Positions 12,887 through 14,643 of a DNA stretch of 14,643 nt are shown here, one piece after another (positions within the stretch are counted from its first letter, which is position 1; the number at the start of each line of letters is the position of its first letter). A model generated the notes under the pieces. The model had not been told where the DNA came from and did not search any database. It saw nothing but the letters and a program-made list of their open reading frames with translations. Source of the stretch: CAZVPF01 sp964628195 (GTDB lineage: Bacteria; Planctomycetota; Phycisphaerae; Sedimentisphaerales; Anaerohalosphaeraceae); contig CAZVPF010000061.1 of the NCBI GenBank assembly GCA_964628195.1, positions 1 to 14,643 on the forward strand, read 5' to 3'. The translations under genes were made by a program, and so were the position numbers.

Positions 12887-13924
12887 ATGAACAGACCAAA
12901 ACGAATTTTATGCGTAGGCGACTCGAAGGATTTCACGGGAAAACTGTTTATATCTCTTATTCGCAAATACCAAAAGGGTTTTATACGCCTGGGGCATGAT
13001 GTCCAAGTATTCGACTTCCGGGGGGCTTTCAGGACGGCGAGAGGGGTAATGGGGATGAGGGTCGCTCGGAGGTTGTGCAAAAATTATATTGTGGATAAGC
13101 TTTTAATCGAGCAGGCAAAGCGTTACAAGCCGGATATTGTTTTTATTGGTTTCTGCAACTATCTTGACGGGGTGACTACTGACCGGCTGAAAGAGGCAGC
13201 ACCTGACGCTTATTTCGTCGGATGGGACGGAGACCCATGGCCTTCACTGCAAAAAAACCGTATTGCAGTGGGTTCTCGGCTTAACCTTGTATTTGCCACC
13301 AATAACGGAGACTGGCTGAAGGAATATTCTGCTAAAGGACCAAAGTCTCTTTTCATGCCAAATTTATGTGACACCGATTATGAACGGCCTTATGAGGTGG
13401 ACGGCAAATGGCAAAGCGAAATACTGTGGACCGGCAAGGCGCGGGAGAGCAAAAAGCGATATCCTATTGATGATTTCAGACCCGATTTTGTAAACCGGCT
13501 GGCAATAAATCCGAAGTGTACATTGTACGGCTGTCTTGGCAGGCCGTGGATAGGGGGGGTGAATTATTATTATGCGATTTCGGGGGCGAAGATTTCAGTA
13601 AGCGTAAATGCTGCTAACAATGTTCCTATGTACCATTCGGACAGGCTTACGCATTACATGTCATGCGGCAGTTTTGTCCTTTCCAAGAGAGTGCCAAATT
13701 CAGATCCGCTCTATAAAGAAGGTGTCCACCTGCGATATTTTGATGATTATGATGATTTCGTCGAATTGGCAGAATGGTATCTGAAAAATGAGGATGAGCG
13801 AAAAAAGATTGCTCAGGCCGGCATGGAATGGATCCATGAGCATTTCAACTGTACCAAGATAGCATCTTATACCCTTGAGGCCATTGAAAAAGGAATATAC
13901 GATGCACCCTGGATGCATGGGTGA
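12887..13924 (+). CDS. CgeB/YkvP-like glycosyltransferase
   Basis: A GT-B-like glycosyltransferase of the spore-protein CgeB group, probably transferring a sugar to a surface glycan or glycoprotein. Acceptor and donor are unknown. The 345 residues open with a Rossmann strand (RILCVGDSKDF) and a GHDVQVFDFRG strand. YKPDIVFIGFCNYLDG (80-95) and YFVGWDGDPWPS (109-120) are typical of the N-domain. The C-domain has a CgeB-type segment, MYHSDRLTHYMSCGSFVLSKRVP (248-270), where an arginine and a glycine-turn usually contact the nucleotide-sugar. It ends with GVHLRYFDDYDDFVELAEWYL and an ERKKIAQAGMEWIHEHF helix. An in-frame TAA just upstream fixes ATG 12887 as the earliest start; the ribosome-binding site is poor. 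Base composition is more AT-rich than in pheS, which suggests a different history. A methyltransferase gene follows. Confidence 0.82.
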   Translation: MNRPKRILCVGDSKDFTGKLFISLIRKYQKGFIRLGHDVQVFDFRGAFRTARGVMGMRVARRLCKNYIVDKLLIEQAKRYKPDIVFIGFCNYLDGVTTDRLKEAAPDAYFVGWDGDPWPSLQKNRIAVGSRLNLVFATNNGDWLKEYSAKGPKSLFMPNLCDTDYERPYEVDGKWQSEILWTGKARESKKRYPIDDFRPDFVNRLAINPKCTLYGCLGRPWIGGVNYYYAISGAKISVSVNAANNVPMYHSDRLTHYMSCGSFVLSKRVPNSDPLYKEGVHLRYFDDYDDFVELAEWYLKNEDERKKIAQAGMEWIHEHFNCTKIASYTLEAIEKGIYDAPWMHG

Positions 13925-13974
13925 CCATTCGCTTATTAACATAATAACAGACACAATCCAGACGGGTGTTACAA

Positions 13975-14445
13975 ATGGCTTCCAAAGTATCCTATACAAA
14001 TTACGATGAATTTTACAATCGCAGAAATGATTTTAGTTCGGAAAATTACTCAAAAAGATGCCGGAGTTTCGATAGAAAACTGGCACCTTTGCTTCCTGCA
14101 GATAAAAAAACTGCCATTCTGGACATCGGGTGCGGCTGCGGATTCCTCGTATATTACCTAAGAAGTACTGGTTTTGATAACATTATCGGAATTGATATAA
14201 ACGAGCAGTTAATTCAGGCCGCAAAGCATAATGTAGACGCCGAGTTCATCAACTGCGATGCTGCCGAATACCTAAGGGCAACACAAAAAAGGTTCGATAT
14301 CATCTTCATCTGGAATGTCCTTGAACATATACCTCATGAAGAGGTAATTGATTTTTTGACCATGGTTTTACGAAGTCTTACGGAGCATGGTTTTGCAGTT
14401 GTGCGTAAATATGACGAATATAATGGCTCAAGGACACTTAAATGA
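13975..14445 (+). CDS. Class I SAM-dependent methyltransferase, N-terminal part before a frameshift
   Basis: Transfers a methyl group from S-adenosylmethionine; next to a glycosyltransferase it probably acts on a sugar or glycan intermediate. ATG at 13975 is chosen (GGG at 13964-13966); a GTG at 13966 is an alternative. A short Tyr-rich N-terminus is followed by motif I ILDIGCGCGFLVYYL (48-62) and IGIDINEQLI with acidic Asp74 for the ribose. Motifs FINCDAAEYL and FDIIFIWNVLEHIPHEEV (about 90-130) follow. After HGFAVVR the frame reads KYDEYNGSRTLK and stops at 14445, which is unlike the family. The normal continuation (a PNM-type loop, DFTH, then FTE..L) is found at once in another frame. The gene is therefore frameshifted or the base call is wrong; as read, the enzyme lacks its last strands. 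Confidence 0.75.
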   Translation: MASKVSYTNYDEFYNRRNDFSSENYSKRCRSFDRKLAPLLPADKKTAILDIGCGCGFLVYYLRSTGFDNIIGIDINEQLIQAAKHNVDAEFINCDAAEYLRATQKRFDIIFIWNVLEHIPHEEVIDFLTMVLRSLTEHGFAVVRKYDEYNGSRTLK

Positions 14446-14643
14446 CGATTTTACACATGTAACAGGTTTGACTGAACAAAGCCTTGAGCAAATTGCATCT
14501 ATTTCCGGTTTTTCAGCCGTTAAGCATCTGGACCAGTTTCGCGTGCAAAATTTCAAGGGGAAGGTAAAGGCTGTTTTGAACTGGTCATTACACAAATTCC
14601 TGCTCTGGCTGCGAGGGGGTACAAAACCGAAAGTCTATTACAG
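14408..14643 (+). pseudogene. Displaced C-terminal part of the methyltransferase, running off the window
   Basis: From AAT at 14408 a second frame stays open for 78 codons to the right edge. It reads NMTNIMAQGHLNDDFTHVTG, then LTEQSLEQIASISGF, which matches the usual end of this methyltransferase type (P-N-M loop, DFTH, FTE.SL..L....GF). It picks up within one or two residues of the place where the upstream frame stops resembling the family. Only a short indel (net one extra base, or two or five missing) near 14404-14408 is needed to join them. The tail (LNWSLHKFLLWLRGG) extends beyond the window. Confidence 0.7.

Noticed and set aside
1..14643. CRISPR array, tRNA or rRNA gene, insertion sequence or toxin-antitoxin pair
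   Set aside because: No regularly spaced repeats, cloverleaf, transposase or terminal inverted repeats were seen, and every larger open stretch is explained by the genes listed.

Overview
The window looks like chromosomal DNA from a Gram-negative-type bacterium, most plausibly a member of the Planctomycetota (Phycisphaerae-like). That placement is an inference from three things: moderately high GC with many AGG and CGG arginine codons, lipoproteins such as a GH29 fucosidase and an MltA-type lytic transglycosylase, and a thrS-infC-rpmI-rplT-pheS block with no pheT beside it. It was not tested against any database.

Layout. (1) 1-640: the 3' end of a capsular-polysaccharide (NKWYS-type) protein with a TPR tail. 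It converges on an RluA-type pseudouridine synthase on the minus strand (705-1523). (2) 1555-1653: a divergent promoter region. (3) 1694-6957: a plus-strand run made of a Cys/Met-metabolism PLP enzyme, a GH29 alpha-L-fucosidase lipoprotein, a two-TM membrane protein, a cysteine synthase (preceded by a possible 23-codon leader ORF) and an MltA-like lipoprotein. (4) An FHA-domain protein on the minus strand (6971-7435), divergent from a HAD phosphatase of the Gph type (7648-8298). (5) 8295-12672: a translation operon, thrS, infC, rpmI, rplT, pheS, with a near-consensus promoter whose -35 box overlaps the phosphatase stop codon. (6) 12673-14643: a more AT-rich tail with a CgeB-like glycosyltransferase and a SAM methyltransferase that carries a frameshift. 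These resemble surface-glycan genes, as does the gene at the left edge.

The most informative details are at the nucleotide level. infC starts on AUU, adding 35 residues ahead of the first conventional start codon in its frame. A perfect 9-bp dyad sits over the predicted transcription start of the pseudouridine synthase and holds its Shine-Dalgarno in the loop. A short Cys-containing ORF overlaps the start of the cysteine synthase gene. Hairpins lie in both gaps flanking rpmI, where ribosomal protein L20 control is known in other bacteria. The methyltransferase is split by a net frameshift near 14407. I see no CRISPR array, tRNA, rRNA, insertion sequence or clearly new multi-gene system. No gap without a gene exceeds 300 bases; the longest are 7436-7647 and 12673-12886.
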